This document shows, in pieces, positions 40,055-46,825 of a stretch of 46,825 bases of DNA. Location of the stretch: assembly GCA_007115975.1 (NCBI GenBank), contig SKJJ01000147.1:1-46825 (forward strand), given 5' to 3'. Under the pieces are notes generated by a model. That model was not told where the DNA came from, made no database searches, and saw only the letters and a list, made by a program, of their open reading frames with translations. A program made the translations under genes and the position numbers. This DNA comes from Chitinispirillum sp. Its GTDB lineage: Bacteria; Fibrobacterota; Chitinivibrionia; Chitinivibrionales; Chitinispirillaceae. How positions within the stretch are numbered: position 1 is the stretch's first letter; each line of letters begins with the position of its first letter.

Positions 40055-40987
40055 ATGAAACATGGTAAATGGAAAATTGTACTTGCAGCATCAGAGTCTC
40101 GCTCAAGGGTGAGGCAGGTCGCTGTATCGTCACACTTTTTTATAGTAACAATGCTATTGGCTCTTGTGGGACTCTTGGGTTTTGGACGTCTGGTTTATCT
40201 TGGCTCATCGTATGGTGCAGCAAAAGTAGGTGTTTTTGAGCAGCAGCGTGAGAACAAAAAGTTGCTGAACAAGATGGCATTTCTTGAAAAGGATATTCTT
40301 AAAGAGTCGCAGAGAATGGAGTCTGTTGTGACTTATGAGAACATTGCCAGAACCAAATACGGGTTAGACCTGATAAGTGATGATGTTCGGAAAGCGGGTG
40401 TAGGTGGGTTGCCTACAAAAGATGATTTGATCTCCGCTTATATGCTTGATGATGTTGTCTTGCAATCAGTGAGTTTGAGAGAGGATGTATCAGCACTGCT
40501 TCGCCGTGGCGGACTTCAGGAATTGACCTTCAAACAGATGGTCGACAATATCAAAAGCAAGCACAGTCGCTGGGAACAACGGCCTGCAATATGGCCCACA
40601 TTTGGGCGACTGACCTCAACATATGGCTACAGAGTACATCCGGTGATCGGGTACAGAGTGTTTCACCGTGGTATCGATATTGCCAATAAAACCTGGACGC
40701 CGGTTTTTGCAACAGCAAATGGAATTGTTCGCTCTGCAAATTACAGAAACCATTTCGGAAGAACTGTTATTATAAGTCATAATGGCGGTGAATTTACCAC
40801 CCTATATGCCCATCTTCACAAGTACACTGTTAGTCCTGGTCAGGCTGTAAAACGCGGGCAGCTCATAGGTTATATAGGTACTACCGGTTTAAGCACCGGT
40901 CCTCATCTTCACTACGAAGTGCATAAAAACGATCGTCCTGTCAATCCTCTTGCTTTTATACTGTCCTCAGACGTCATCGTGGACTGA
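40055..40987 (+). CDS. M23-family peptidoglycan peptidase, membrane-anchored
   Basis: The 310-residue protein has an N-terminal membrane anchor (27-47), a short coiled coil (about 58-92), and a C-terminal LytM/M23 domain. Zinc ligands are intact: His204 and Asp208 in His-Arg-Gly-Ile-Asp-Ile, and His286 in His284-Leu-His286-Tyr-Glu-Val. His253 in Tyr-Ala-His-Leu-His is the catalytic helper. It should cut peptide cross-links of periplasmic peptidoglycan, as in morphogenesis or septal remodelling proteins. It stands alone, with its own promoter, and is followed by the cloverleaf element. Confidence 0.93.
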   Translation: MKHGKWKIVLAASESRSRVRQVAVSSHFFIVTMLLALVGLLGFGRLVYLGSSYGAAKVGVFEQQRENKKLLNKMAFLEKDILKESQRMESVVTYENIARTKYGLDLISDDVRKAGVGGLPTKDDLISAYMLDDVVLQSVSLREDVSALLRRGGLQELTFKQMVDNIKSKHSRWEQRPAIWPTFGRLTSTYGYRVHPVIGYRVFHRGIDIANKTWTPVFATANGIVRSANYRNHFGRTVIISHNGGEFTTLYAHLHKYTVSPGQAVKRGQLIGYIGTTGLSTGPHLHYEVHKNDRPVNPLAFILSSDVIVD

Positions 40988-41012
40988 ATACCTTTTTATG
41001 GGCGTGCAGATT

Positions 41013-41165
41013 ATTGGTATATGTCCGCTCACACTGAGCGTCCCGATTTCCGAATCGGGGCAGTTGAAGTGTTCCCCATAACTGATAAAAATGTAGGAAC
41101 ACTTCGATACAGCCGATAGGAATCCCGACTTTACGTCGGGACTCAGTGTAAGCTGGCAGAAGATA
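41013..41165. repeat. Cloverleaf-like palindromic element (full copy)
   Basis: A closing stem ACACTGAG/CTCAGTGT (41031-41038 and 41142-41149), which extends outward imperfectly, encloses three internal hairpins: CCCGATT/AATCGGG (41042-41048, 41053-41059), TTGAAGTGTTCC/GGAACACTTCGA (41064-41075, 41096-41107, one G-U) and TCCCGAC/GTCGGGA (41123-41129, 41135-41141). It lies wholly between genes. A decayed relative is at 2939-3019. It looks like a dispersed repeat or a folding single-stranded substrate. The open minus-strand frame across it is best seen as a side effect of the repeat. Confidence 0.7.
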
Positions 41166-41285
41166 TAGGCACCAATCAGGTGCATACACCTCTATCTTTT
41201 GATTTTTTTTGCACCAAACAGCTCTTTTTAAGTGTATCATTATAGAGTGTGTACTGTTGTATATCCAACGTTTATGGAGGCAGTG

Positions 41286-41693
41286 ATGGTAAAATATGAA
41301 GAGATCTCTGTTATGACAAAATCGCGTACAGAGTGGGCAGATATAACCTCTTCTGTACAGGGAGTGGTTGATTCAAGTGGCGTTCGCAGTGGTATTTGTA
41401 TTGTGTCAAGTCTTCATACAACTGCTGCTATTACAATAAACGAGAATGCTGATCCGGATGTAGGGAGAGATTTTTTTTATAAGCTCAATAAAATTGTTGA
41501 TCGTGATGCTGCTTTTCGCCATGGGGAAGGAAACAGCGACAGTCACATAAAAGCATCACTGGTGGGATTCAGCTGCCAGGTGCCCATTCAGGATGGCAAG
41601 CTTGTTCTTGGTACCTGGCAATCAGTCTATTTCTGTGAATTCGATGGTCCCCGAGGACACCGGCAAAGTTCCGTTACAGTTTTGGGAGAGTGA
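41286..41693 (+). CDS. yjbQ: YjbQ/UPF0047 family protein
   Basis: The 135-residue protein has the family pattern Ser-Ser-Leu-His-Thr-Thr-Ala-Ala-Ile-Thr-Ile-Asn-Glu-Asn (45-58) and Arg-His-Gly-Glu-Gly-Asn-Ser-Asp-Ser-His-Ile-Lys-Ala-Ser-Leu. It then has Gly-Thr-Trp-Gln-Ser-Val-Tyr-Phe-Cys-Glu-Phe-Asp-Gly-Pro-Arg. Members form trimers and some show weak thiamine-phosphate synthase activity; the physiological role is unclear. GGAGG lies just before the ATG at 41286; upstream in-frame codons are not needed. Its TGA is two bases from the next gene's start. Confidence 0.93.
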   Translation: MVKYEEISVMTKSRTEWADITSSVQGVVDSSGVRSGICIVSSLHTTAAITINENADPDVGRDFFYKLNKIVDRDAAFRHGEGNSDSHIKASLVGFSCQVPIQDGKLVLGTWQSVYFCEFDGPRGHRQSSVTVLGE

Positions 41694-41694
41694 T

Positions 41695-42765
41695 TTGGGC
41701 GTGAGCACTGGCTTGGATGGGAGAAAACTACTTCTGCTGCTACTTGTTATTATAGGGCAGATGGCTTATTTGACTGCAGATGAGATTAGGTATGCTGGAG
41801 AGGTTGCCAATCTACCGGTAGGAGCCAATATTGCAGCCATGGGTAACACCGGGGTATCTCTTCCTCTAAAAGCCACCTCATCATACTGGAATCCGGCTGC
41901 TGCATCCATGCTTAGTGACACAGAGATATCTGTGGAGTATGCCAACCTTTTTTTGGGGCTGGCGCATCACGGGGTGGTAGCTTTTCACCTTCCCATACAA
42001 AATTCCATGGCTGTTTCGGCTATTTGGATCCCCTATTACAGTGGACTTATTACTGCATGGGACTCTTTGAGCGGCACTTATCTGGAGCGGCTTCATAATC
42101 CCGATCTTCGCAGTGACGGGAGTGCGGATGGTTATTTCTATAATGCCAATAATATTCTTGTACTTTCACTTGCCCGCTTGTTTTCGATCTCTCTGCCAAG
42201 AGCTGTTGGTGCAGCTCTTCCGCGTACCGCTGATATTGGTGCAGGAGTTAGCTTCAGGGGGTTGTGGCAGACCACGCACATTGATGAAAAGGTCCGTTTG
42301 GGGATGAATGCCACTCTTGATTTAGGCTTGGTTGCAAGGGTTGGTCTTGATTATGATTTTGGGAACAGGGAAGTGTCGAGACATCTTACACTTGGCTTAT
42401 CCTGGAGGAATGTTGTCCCTTCTCATGTGGTATGGACCCATTCTGATGACGGTTCGGGGCAGAGAGAGTACAGAGAGCCTGTGCATACAGTCCAGATGTA
42501 TGGATTAAGCTACACGGATTTAACCGGACTTGCCGGGGCTGACTGGACAGTATCTGCATCTATACACCGGGAGTATGAGACAAGCTACCATATGGGGTTG
42601 GAGGGGGAGTTTTGGGATGCAGTAAGTTTCAGGGTTGGGGTTTGCGATAGAGTGCCAACACTGGGTGCCGGGATTAGATACAGGAATTATTACCTGGATT
42701 ATGCATTTCGTTTTGACCGACTCGATGTCTCTGCTGTGAGGGTCAATCTTGGATTGAAATTGTAG
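41695..42765 (+). CDS. PorV/UPF0164-like outer-membrane barrel protein
   Basis: A GGAG site inside the yjbQ end is six bases before a TTG at 41695; a GTG at 41701 is the alternative, and longer starts lie within yjbQ. The product of about 356 residues has a basic start and a hydrophobic signal segment (Leu-rich, about 11-24). It then has a barrel with the PorV/PorQ-type opening Ala-Ala-Met-Gly-Asn-Thr-Gly-Val and Tyr-Trp-Asn-Pro-Ala-Ala. PorV and relatives act with type IX secretion in Bacteroidota; UPF0164 proteins occur widely. It is a second barrel of this broad type in the window. A substrate is not known. Confidence 0.72.
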   Translation: MGVSTGLDGRKLLLLLLVIIGQMAYLTADEIRYAGEVANLPVGANIAAMGNTGVSLPLKATSSYWNPAAASMLSDTEISVEYANLFLGLAHHGVVAFHLPIQNSMAVSAIWIPYYSGLITAWDSLSGTYLERLHNPDLRSDGSADGYFYNANNILVLSLARLFSISLPRAVGAALPRTADIGAGVSFRGLWQTTHIDEKVRLGMNATLDLGLVARVGLDYDFGNREVSRHLTLGLSWRNVVPSHVVWTHSDDGSGQREYREPVHTVQMYGLSYTDLTGLAGADWTVSASIHREYETSYHMGLEGEFWDAVSFRVGVCDRVPTLGAGIRYRNYYLDYAFRFDRLDVSAVRVNLGLKL

Positions 42766-42808
42766 AGTTGCAATAGTGGTTTAGAGAATAGATTGCTGCA
42801 GTAGCTTA

Positions 42809-43069
42809 TCAGAGATGTTTAAATTTCTCCTTGGCGCCGTACAGCTGGCTTATGCGTACAGATAGCCTGTCATTCGCAACGGTTACTTCGCCCTTTGCAA
42901 GCATTTTGTTACTTATATAGACATCAATGGGCTCACCAGCCATTCGGTCGAGTTTGACCAGGCTCCCCTTTTTGAGATCCAGCAGTTCTCTTATACTCAT
43001 GGATGTATTGCCCAGTTGGACCTTTATGGGTACATCCACATCTAGAAGCATATTAATTTTTTTTGCCAT
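42809..43069 (-). CDS. fliN: Small FliN/SpoA-domain protein
   Basis: From ATG 43069 (AGGA eight bases upstream) the 86-residue protein is a single SpoA domain. It has Leu-Leu-Asp-Val-Asp-Val-Pro-Ile-Lys-Val-Gln-Leu-Gly, Arg-Glu-Leu-Leu-Asp-Leu-Lys-Lys-Gly-Ser-Leu-Val, Leu-Asp-Arg-Met-Ala-Gly-Glu-Pro-Ile-Asp-Val-Tyr-Ile and Gly-Glu-Val-Thr-Val. This is the flagellar switch C-ring component FliN, also found in type III secretion as HrcQb/SctQ-C. No other flagellar gene is near. It may be the true FliN, encoded apart from the main cluster, or a recruited SpoA protein. Confidence 0.85.
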   Translation of the reverse strand: MAKKINMLLDVDVPIKVQLGNTSMSIRELLDLKKGSLVKLDRMAGEPIDVYISNKMLAKGEVTVANDRLSVRISQLYGAKEKFKHL

Positions 43070-43100
43070 AGTACAGTTCCTTGCTATCCAAATGATACGT

Positions 43101-43835
43101 TTATTCTGGCATGAAGTCAAGAGCAGTTTGCGAAAAACGCAATAAATGCTCAAAGAGTGAGTGTGTTGAGAAGCCGCTGAAAAGGGTCAGTGAAAATAGA
43201 ATAAGTGCTATAAATAACAGAACCATAACGGGTGAAAAGATAATGAGTACTGTTTTACCAACAGAGATGCGATATACAGTACTAATGCCAATTACAAAAA
43301 GAACAACCCAAAGAACAGTGCTGACAAATTCACCTGCAACAGGTATGAGTGTAAACAGAAATGCAACCTGACAGTAGGCACAAAGTTGAAGGCTTTGGGC
43401 GAAATTTCCCCTCTTTATGCGAAAAACAGCAGCCATGCCATAGACAAAAAGTGCCAGAAAAAAAAGCTTAAATAGAAGAGTGAGAGGGGAGTAGATGAGA
43501 TTGGACCAACGGAGAGGGCTCTGTTGGGCAATAGGGCTTAAATGTGTGTGGTCTGTAGGAATAAGATATGACCAAAGTAACTCGGCGCTTATGGCAATTC
43601 CAGCACAAAAAAGAGCAAAAACAAGGGCCTGGGAGGTGCTTTTCTTGGATTGTTCCCGTATACGCATAAAGAAATCTTTGGGGCTGATCAGAATTGCCGT
43701 AATATTTTCGATAATAACTTTAAGCGGCTCTTGCGCCTGGGGGGTACCATAGTCCCCAGTCAGGGAAATGCAGCCGCACACGCTGCATGAGTTTGAGGCT
43801 GATGGTAGTGGGGTTCCGCATTTTTTACAGTTCAC
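43101..43835 (-). CDS. Zinc-ribbon plus Yip1-like membrane protein
   Basis: The 244-residue protein starts with GTG at 43835, with GAGGGGA upstream. It opens with a zinc ribbon (Cys3-x-x-Cys6 and Cys17-x-x-Cys20). Five hydrophobic segments (about 65-230) follow, in the Yip1-domain arrangement, with Phe-Phe-x-x-Ile-Arg before the first. The family's function is not defined. It is followed after 31 bases by the fliN-like gene on the same strand, so a shared transcript is likely, but a link to the motor is not established. Confidence 0.8.
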   Translation of the reverse strand: MNCKKCGTPLPSASNSCSVCGCISLTGDYGTPQAQEPLKVIIENITAILISPKDFFMRIREQSKKSTSQALVFALFCAGIAISAELLWSYLIPTDHTHLSPIAQQSPLRWSNLIYSPLTLLFKLFFLALFVYGMAAVFRIKRGNFAQSLQLCAYCQVAFLFTLIPVAGEFVSTVLWVVLFVIGISTVYRISVGKTVLIIFSPVMVLLFIALILFSLTLFSGFSTHSLFEHLLRFSQTALDFMPE

Positions 43836-43977
43836 TCTAAGATCCCCTCTAGTCTGAAAAAGTCATATAATCGTTAAAATAATTCAGGTGAACCTTTATT
43901 TAAAAGAGCTGGTGATTTGAGTTGAGGGTGTTCGGATCAGAGCTGGCTTCAGGTGTCTTTTTTGCAACCACAATGGT

Positions 43978-44010
43978 AAGAGCACCACGGTAAAAAAACG
44001 GGGTGCTCTT
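43978..44010. terminator. Hairpin 27 bases after the Ig-like protein gene
   Basis: AAGAGCACC (43978-43986) and GGTGCTCTT (44002-44010) form an exact 9-base stem with a 15-base loop. There is no clear U-tract after it on the minus strand, so the terminator role is tentative. Confidence 0.5.
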
Positions 44011-44037
44011 ATGGATAACTTTGGCGTGGTAATACGA

Positions 44038-46825
44038 CTATTTTACGATACTTAACTTTCTCCGTTCTGAGAGCATAACTTCACCATCCTCCGAATTGGT
44101 AACGCTGACAATAATCAGATATGTTCCGGTGGATAGCGATCTGCTGTTTCTGTTTCTTACATTCCAAGTGACTGCAAATCGGTCTTGAAGTTTGTGCAGA
44201 TCATCCTCGGCAAGAGTATAGATAATATTTCCCATATTGTCATAAACACTCAGTTCGACGTTGAAGTTCATATTGCCAAATGTAAGTGTGTTGTCTGCCA
44301 CAATATCCAATTTGAACTGCTGATTCTCGGAGTAACGATATGGATTAGGTCCTAAAACAGTTGAGAATGTAGTCGGAGCATCCACAATTTGAAGCGGTAC
44401 TCTTTTGTTGTTTGGATTGATCTGCTGATTTTTCTGCGCAGTGATATCCATCACCTTTGCACCCGGGTTAATGAATACAGCATCATTGGCTGCGGGGATC
44501 TGGTATGCAGGATTTGCAGTATGTATGAGGTATCTGACGATGGGGCCATTCTGGTCCAGAACCTCAAGAGGGTTATAAAAATCGGTCCCTTCTCTGCTGA
44601 AGACAATAGATGGTTGCAGCATGGAATCTAACTCAACCATTTCACTGAATGTTATTGTCATGGTATCAACGCGATTTTCACCAATGCCAAACTCATATTC
44701 TGCATCAGTGATTATGGGGGCAGCCCCGTCCCGCACTATTGCCCTAACGGTTCCTTCAAAGGCAATCCCGGCCATTGTTACTTCCATGTTAACCGAGGTC
44801 TGATTGGCAATACCCGGGACAAACGCGTCTCTGATATCAACAACGATAACCGAACTGTCTTCACCGTAAGAGAGCCGCTCACCGGAAAGTTCGGCAGTTT
44901 CATGTATTGGTGCAGCAGGTTGCCACATAAAGGAGACCGTAAGCCCATCAATTCTCTCGTTTTTGTTGAGATGCAGAACTGCCTGATCGACCATTCCGTC
45001 TGCAGTGCGATCATAGTAAAATGCAGAGGTAATTGTTGGCGGTATGGACAGAAGGCTCAGTGCAACTGCCCTGTTGTTGATGTGTGCAGCTGCGTCTTTG
45101 TTATCAACAATGGTGGCAGCAGGGTTGAATCGTATGGAGTCTCCTTCTGCAGGAGCATTCGCCCCGGCGTCTTCAATTATCAACCTTACCCAGTTCTCAT
45201 CTACAAGCTGAGCCCCCGTTACGGTAAGTGGTGTCTCGGAAGCAGCCCCTGATTTTCTAAGTAACAGCGTTTGCCCTTCAAGTGACCCAAGACTGACTCC
45301 TTCTGAGAATGTTACAATGATCGTATCTGTTCCCGGTTCCAGTCGTTCGGTTAATCTTGCAGAGGTAATAAGTGGTCCGATGCTGTCCACAATATTGAAT
45401 CTTTCGGGTGCACCGCCAATGCTATAGTAGTGAGTGCCAAGCTCCGGAGAACCGGATAATCCTGTAATGCCTTCGGGAAAGGGCTCAGAAAAAGTGACCG
45501 TAACCGGCGTTGGATTGGCTGGATCCCAGGTGATCTGGTCTCCTTTCGCTACTCTGTAGTGACCGCCAGTCTCTTGTGGCCACCGAAGGCCAATTGAGTC
45601 CGGTTTAGCGCTAAGCACTTCGCGGTAGTGGATCACCATGCGGTTTAGGCTTCCGTCACCATTATCGGCAAAAACAGCACCATGTTCAATGCGTCTTTGT
45701 GGAGCAGTAAAGAAGATGTTTCTTCTTAGAGAACCAAGAATTCTGAGATCCACGGTGGGTTTAACCTCAATTGTGCCGCCTGTGACAGGACCTTCTGCTG
45801 TTATCCAGACCCGGACTCTTCCATTAACAAGCTCTGCGCTGGTAATGGGTTGATCGGATGTTTCCTCAGCATATAATACCAGACTTTCGTGGCTGAGAGT
45901 GAATGTAATCTCTGTGTTCGAAGTGTCAATGATTTGAAATCTGTTTCCAGGGTGAGCTTCAATGACCACCGGAACTCTCTGGTCCACAACTCTTCTAATC
46001 TCTCCTGTGGGGTAATTCTGGTAATCAGGTGTATCACCATAAAAGATAACCAGTCGCTCACGTTCTCTTCCCACACGGAATGCTGCCGTGTCCTGAGAAT
46101 GTTCTACGCCGGGAATAAGAGCTCTTACACGGAAATCGTCGCCTGTCTGCCCCCCGGTTACCTGGGCTTTAAAGCGAACTCTTCCGAGGGAATCTGATGT
46201 TTCGGTCTGCGGATGAATAATGTTTCCGACATTCTCTTGTAAACTCTCAATAATTACGGGGGTGCCTTCAGCAACTCGGTTTCCAAATTCATCCAGAACA
46301 GAGAGACTCACTTCATGCTCAAACCCAACATCGATAGTTGTAGGAACTGCGGTTATTCTGATACTGGGAGGGTCATTGAATTCAACCCTGACCGGGTCAC
46401 CGGGCAAGAGTGTTATGGGTGCAGAGATACCATAAAAAGCACGAACATCACTTGGGTCATTAGGGTTGGTCCACACGGCAGTACCGATTACATACTCAGC
46501 ACCTGGGGGGATTGTGGTAAAACGTATCGTATCCTGTGATCCTGAGCTTTTTGGTATACTACTGATTTCAAGTGGCTGGTAATTGGGCGGATTGCTTGCG
46601 TCATATAAAGTTGCTCCGGAGCCAAGCTGTACACTTATATCTTGGCCGCTGAGTTGTGAGTTGATGGTATGAGAGAAATCGAACTCGTTACCAAAATCAT
46701 CAATCACCACCCCTTTCATTTTCAACTGAACCGGTCGGCCAACTGCTAATCCACCGCTTATTGGATTACCCTGCATGTCGGTGATCTCTACCTTTAGAAG
46801 CTGGTTTAGTTCCCTGTAGGGCAGA
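44038..46825 (-). CDS. Large secreted Ig-like protein with FlgD/T9SS-like C-terminal domain (5' truncated by window)
   Basis: The frame is open to the window edge, so at least 928 codons are present and the start is missing. Near residues 130-230 of the visible part it has a bacterial Ig-like (Big_1/invasin-type) domain: Val-Gly-Phe-Glu-His-Glu-Val-Ser-Leu-Ser-Val-Leu-Asp-Glu-Phe-Gly-Asn. Several further beta-sandwich modules have 'Ile-Thr-Val-Thr-Phe-Ser-Glu' repeats. The last 95 residues form a FlgD-type Ig fold with Gly-Pro-Asn-Pro-Tyr-Arg, Val-Tyr-Asp-Asn-Met-Gly-Asn and Ser-Thr-Gly-Thr-Tyr-Leu, ending in Lys-Leu-Ser-Ile-Val-Lys. That layout is used as a secretion or anchoring tail in T9SS substrates. 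It is probably an adhesin or surface structural protein. Confidence 0.7.
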   Translation of the reverse strand, partial: LPYRELNQLLKVEITDMQGNPISGGLAVGRPVQLKMKGVVIDDFGNEFDFSHTINSQLSGQDISVQLGSGATLYDASNPPNYQPLEISSIPKSSGSQDTIRFTTIPPGAEYVIGTAVWTNPNDPSDVRAFYGISAPITLLPGDPVRVEFNDPPSIRITAVPTTIDVGFEHEVSLSVLDEFGNRVAEGTPVIIESLQENVGNIIHPQTETSDSLGRVRFKAQVTGGQTGDDFRVRALIPGVEHSQDTAAFRVGRERERLVIFYGDTPDYQNYPTGEIRRVVDQRVPVVIEAHPGNRFQIIDTSNTEITFTLSHESLVLYAEETSDQPITSAELVNGRVRVWITAEGPVTGGTIEVKPTVDLRILGSLRRNIFFTAPQRRIEHGAVFADNGDGSLNRMVIHYREVLSAKPDSIGLRWPQETGGHYRVAKGDQITWDPANPTPVTVTFSEPFPEGITGLSGSPELGTHYYSIGGAPERFNIVDSIGPLITSARLTERLEPGTDTIIVTFSEGVSLGSLEGQTLLLRKSGAASETPLTVTGAQLVDENWVRLIIEDAGANAPAEGDSIRFNPAATIVDNKDAAAHINNRAVALSLLSIPPTITSAFYYDRTADGMVDQAVLHLNKNERIDGLTVSFMWQPAAPIHETAELSGERLSYGEDSSVIVVDIRDAFVPGIANQTSVNMEVTMAGIAFEGTVRAIVRDGAAPIITDAEYEFGIGENRVDTMTITFSEMVELDSMLQPSIVFSREGTDFYNPLEVLDQNGPIVRYLIHTANPAYQIPAANDAVFINPGAKVMDITAQKNQQINPNNKRVPLQIVDAPTTFSTVLGPNPYRYSENQQFKLDIVADNTLTFGNMNFNVELSVYDNMGNIIYTLAEDDLHKLQDRFAVTWNVRNRNSRSLSTGTYLIIVSVTNSEDGEVMLSERRKLSIVK

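Noticed and set aside
40974-41240. 88-codon minus-strand frame across the cloverleaf element
   Set aside because: The frame follows the palindromic repeat and has no ribosome site or domain. Similar short frames are common side products of such repeats.
1-46825. tRNA, rRNA, CRISPR, prophage or intact insertion sequence
   Set aside because: I looked for T-loop motifs, spaced direct repeats, transposase and integrase motifs and phage structural genes and found none. A dedicated tRNA or CRISPR scan could still find something I missed.

Overview
The window is a gene-dense chromosomal segment of a Gram-negative, diderm bacterium. The evidence is a type IV pilus secretin operon, lipoproteins with lipoboxes, PorV/FadL-like outer-membrane barrels, and an HtrA and RseP pair. 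The combination of GH57 branching enzyme with DUF4912, T9SS-like C-terminal domains, PorV-like proteins and the order rplM-rpsI-rpsB-tsf-pyrH-frr-uppS-cdsA-dxr-rseP fits the Fibrobacterota/Chitinispirillia neighbourhood. That placement is an inference from gene content; there is no rRNA gene here to confirm it. I see no tRNA, CRISPR array, prophage or intact insertion sequence.

Layout. 1-5.8 kb: end of a surface-type protein, a truncated XRE-type DNA-binding fragment, glycogen branching enzyme with a DUF4912 protein, a 570-base palindrome-rich spacer, then an outer-membrane barrel and lipoprotein pair. 6.2-14.4 kb (mostly +): REC-GAF-GGDEF response regulator, holA-truA-htrA, DUF4321, gatA, NlpC/P60 lipoprotein, pheA, and rpmB on the other strand. 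14.8-16.5 kb: CDP-alcohol phosphatidyltransferase and thioredoxin reductase. 16.9-25.4 kb (all -): a translation and envelope-lipid run from rplM down to rseP, with a 50-codon membrane-protein gene between frr and uppS and a possible leader ORF in front of rpsB. 25.6-33.5 kb: HDOD and PilZ signalling genes, then pilMNOPQ. 33.7-39.9 kb: MscS channel, TrmH-family methyltransferase, rpsU, and an operon namZ-murU-amgK-CNNM that reads as a MurNAc salvage route. 40-46.8 kb: M23 peptidase, a cloverleaf-like palindromic element, yjbQ, a PorV-like barrel, a solitary small fliN-like gene, a zinc-ribbon/Yip1 membrane protein, and the 3' part of a large Ig-like secreted protein.

How the parts work together. 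c-di-GMP making (GGDEF) and reading (PilZ) proteins occur in the same window as the pilus assembly operon. Peptidoglycan turnover is represented by NlpC/P60 and M23 hydrolases, by the NamZ/MurU/AmgK set that could return MurNAc to UDP-MurNAc, and by UppS, which supplies the lipid carrier.

The most interesting items are the cloverleaf palindrome (41.0-41.2 kb) with a decayed relative at 2.9-3.0 kb, the namZ-murU-amgK operon, the AMIN domain carried by PilP instead of PilQ, the rpsB leader ORF with a possible Shine-Dalgarno-sequestering stem, and the structured spacer at 16.6-16.9 kb. Most of the window is ordinary housekeeping sequence, and I did not find a clearly new defence or mobile system.
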